From NCBI GenBank assembly GCA_947487925.1, contig CANLCA010000200.1:1-6084 (forward strand): a stretch of DNA of 6,084 bases, in the 5' to 3' direction. The notes beneath the pieces were generated by a model. It did not search any database. It had not been told where the DNA came from and saw only the letters and a program-made list of their open reading frames with translations. Source of the stretch: Verrucomicrobiales bacterium (lineage in GTDB: Bacteria; Verrucomicrobiota; Verrucomicrobiia; Limisphaerales; F1-80-MAGS106). Positions 5,314 to 6,084 of this stretch are shown here, one piece after another; positions within the stretch are counted from its first letter, which is position 1; every line of letters starts with the position of its first letter. Made by a program: the position numbers and the translations under genes.

Positions 5314-6084
5314 ATGAAAAAGAACAGCGTTGGCCAACTCGTTTTCTCCCCATCTGATCTTGTCCGGTATTTGGCCTCGCCTTTTGCGTCCTGGATGGAG
5401 CGATACCGCTTCGAAAACCCAAACGCGGTGACCCCAGACGAGGAATCCGAGGATGAAAAGCTCATCGCTCAGACTGGCAACGAACATGAACGCGTTGTGC
5501 TCGGTGAACTGAAGTTGACGACTCCTCAGCTGGTGGAGATTCCAAAGGACAATTTCTCCGAAGCGTTGGCCCGAACTCGTGCTGCCGTCGAGGCCAAGTC
5601 CCCCATTATCTACCAAGGCGCTTTGCAGCATGGCAGGTTCGCGGGCTACTCGGATTTCCTCACGCTGGACGAAACGGGGCTGTATCAGGTTTGGGATACG
5701 AAACTCGCTCGATCCCCCAAGCCCTATTACGCTGTTCAGCTTTGCTGCTACTCCGAAATGCTCGCCCCTCTGCTTGGTGGAAGGATGCCTGCGAAATTCG
5801 GCATCATTCTCGGCGACAAGGAGCGGGTTACGTTTCGGGTTGAAGACTTCTTCCACTACTACCTGCGCGTTAAGACCAGCTTCCTCGCGATGAATGATGG
5901 ATTCACGGGCAATCTGGCGGATTGTCCTGAACCACTGCCTCGCGCTGAGCATCGTCGCTGGACCTCGCACGCGGAGGCGTTCTTCACCAGAACCGACCAT
6001 CTGGTGCAGGTGGCGGGAATTAGCGTCGGTCAGATCAAGAAGCTAAAAAGCGCTGGTATAACAACTGTCGTGGAACTTGCAAAC
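5314..6084 (+). CDS. TM0106-family RecB-like nuclease (3' end outside window)
   Basis: The first 257 codons of a gene that is still open at the window edge. Residues 1-190 form a RecB/Cas4-type PD-(D/E)xK nuclease: His58 in GNEHE, Asp114 in GYSDF, DTK at 128-130 (the D-x-K pair), and QLCCY at 142-146 (RecB motif Q-x3-Y). These would bind Mg2+ and cut DNA ends or single strands. Residues 222-257 hold FFTRTDHLVQVAGIS and then a helix-hairpin-helix-like segment (GISVGQIKKLKSAGITTVVELA), an order typical of TM0106-family proteins. Longer members continue with an RNase H-like domain and a superfamily 1 helicase; whether this one does cannot be seen. The only cysteines are 144, 145 and 204, so the four-cysteine iron-sulphur site of Cas4/AddB-like relatives is absent. 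The ATG follows the helicase stop by 6 bases in the same frame, with no clear ribosome binding site, so it is probably translated by coupling. Confidence 0.88.
   Translation, partial: MKKNSVGQLVFSPSDLVRYLASPFASWMERYRFENPNAVTPDEESEDEKLIAQTGNEHERVVLGELKLTTPQLVEIPKDNFSEALARTRAAVEAKSPIIYQGALQHGRFAGYSDFLTLDETGLYQVWDTKLARSPKPYYAVQLCCYSEMLAPLLGGRMPAKFGIILGDKERVTFRVEDFFHYYLRVKTSFLAMNDGFTGNLADCPEPLPRAEHRRWTSHAEAFFTRTDHLVQVAGISVGQIKKLKSAGITTVVELAN

Noticed and set aside
4201..6000. 599-residue open frame on the minus strand
   Set aside because: It runs antisense across both the helicase end and the nuclease start, which share a frame; the strong preference for C-ending and G-ending codons keeps the opposite frame free of stops. 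The translation has no recognisable domain.
1..6084. CRISPR array, tRNA, rRNA, insertion sequence ends or integrase gene
   Set aside because: I saw no regularly spaced repeats, no tRNA-like cloverleaf, no rRNA segments, no transposase or integrase motifs and no matching terminal inverted repeats.

Overview
The window is GC-rich bacterial DNA with an accessory (defence-island) character. The plus-strand coding pattern, the few Shine-Dalgarno sites and the look of the small protein at 748-1248 suggest a Verrucomicrobiota or PVC-type bacterium. That is an impression from memory of protein families, not a measured assignment.

Left part (1-1733): two plus-strand reading frames of unknown function (29-553, doubtful; 748-1248, more convincing). 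A minus-strand relic ends at 1227 and looks like the C-terminal tail of an AbiEi-family type IV antitoxin; the rest of that gene and its toxin partner are not seen. About 330 bases (1400-1733) follow without a convincing gene. They contain at least two good inverted repeats, which suggests a structured or repeated element at an old recombination boundary.

Right part (1734-6084): a compact plus-strand cluster. It starts with a 76-residue excisionase-type helix-turn-helix protein (1734-1964) with a good ribosome binding site. A 52-codon reading frame (1965-2123) follows at once, behind a very strong Shine-Dalgarno sequence, and overlaps the start of the next gene by 14 bases. The main gene (2110-5307) encodes a 1065-residue SNF2/RapA-type superfamily 2 helicase with a complete motif set and an N-terminal region resembling a phospholipase-D-like domain without its HKD catalytic motif. 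Six bases after its stop, in the same frame, begins a gene that runs off the window (5314-6084, 257 codons seen). It encodes a TM0106-type RecB-like PD-(D/E)xK nuclease with a helix-hairpin-helix, and it lacks the cysteines expected for a Cas4/AddB-like iron-sulphur cluster.

Reading: the HTH protein probably controls a helicase plus nuclease module acting on DNA, most likely an anti-phage or anti-plasmid system. Helicases of this kind are often found with DUF4391 and a type III-like methyltransferase; here a RecB-like nuclease takes that next position. Whether this pairing is a described system cannot be decided from this window, because the nuclease C-terminus and everything beyond it are missing.
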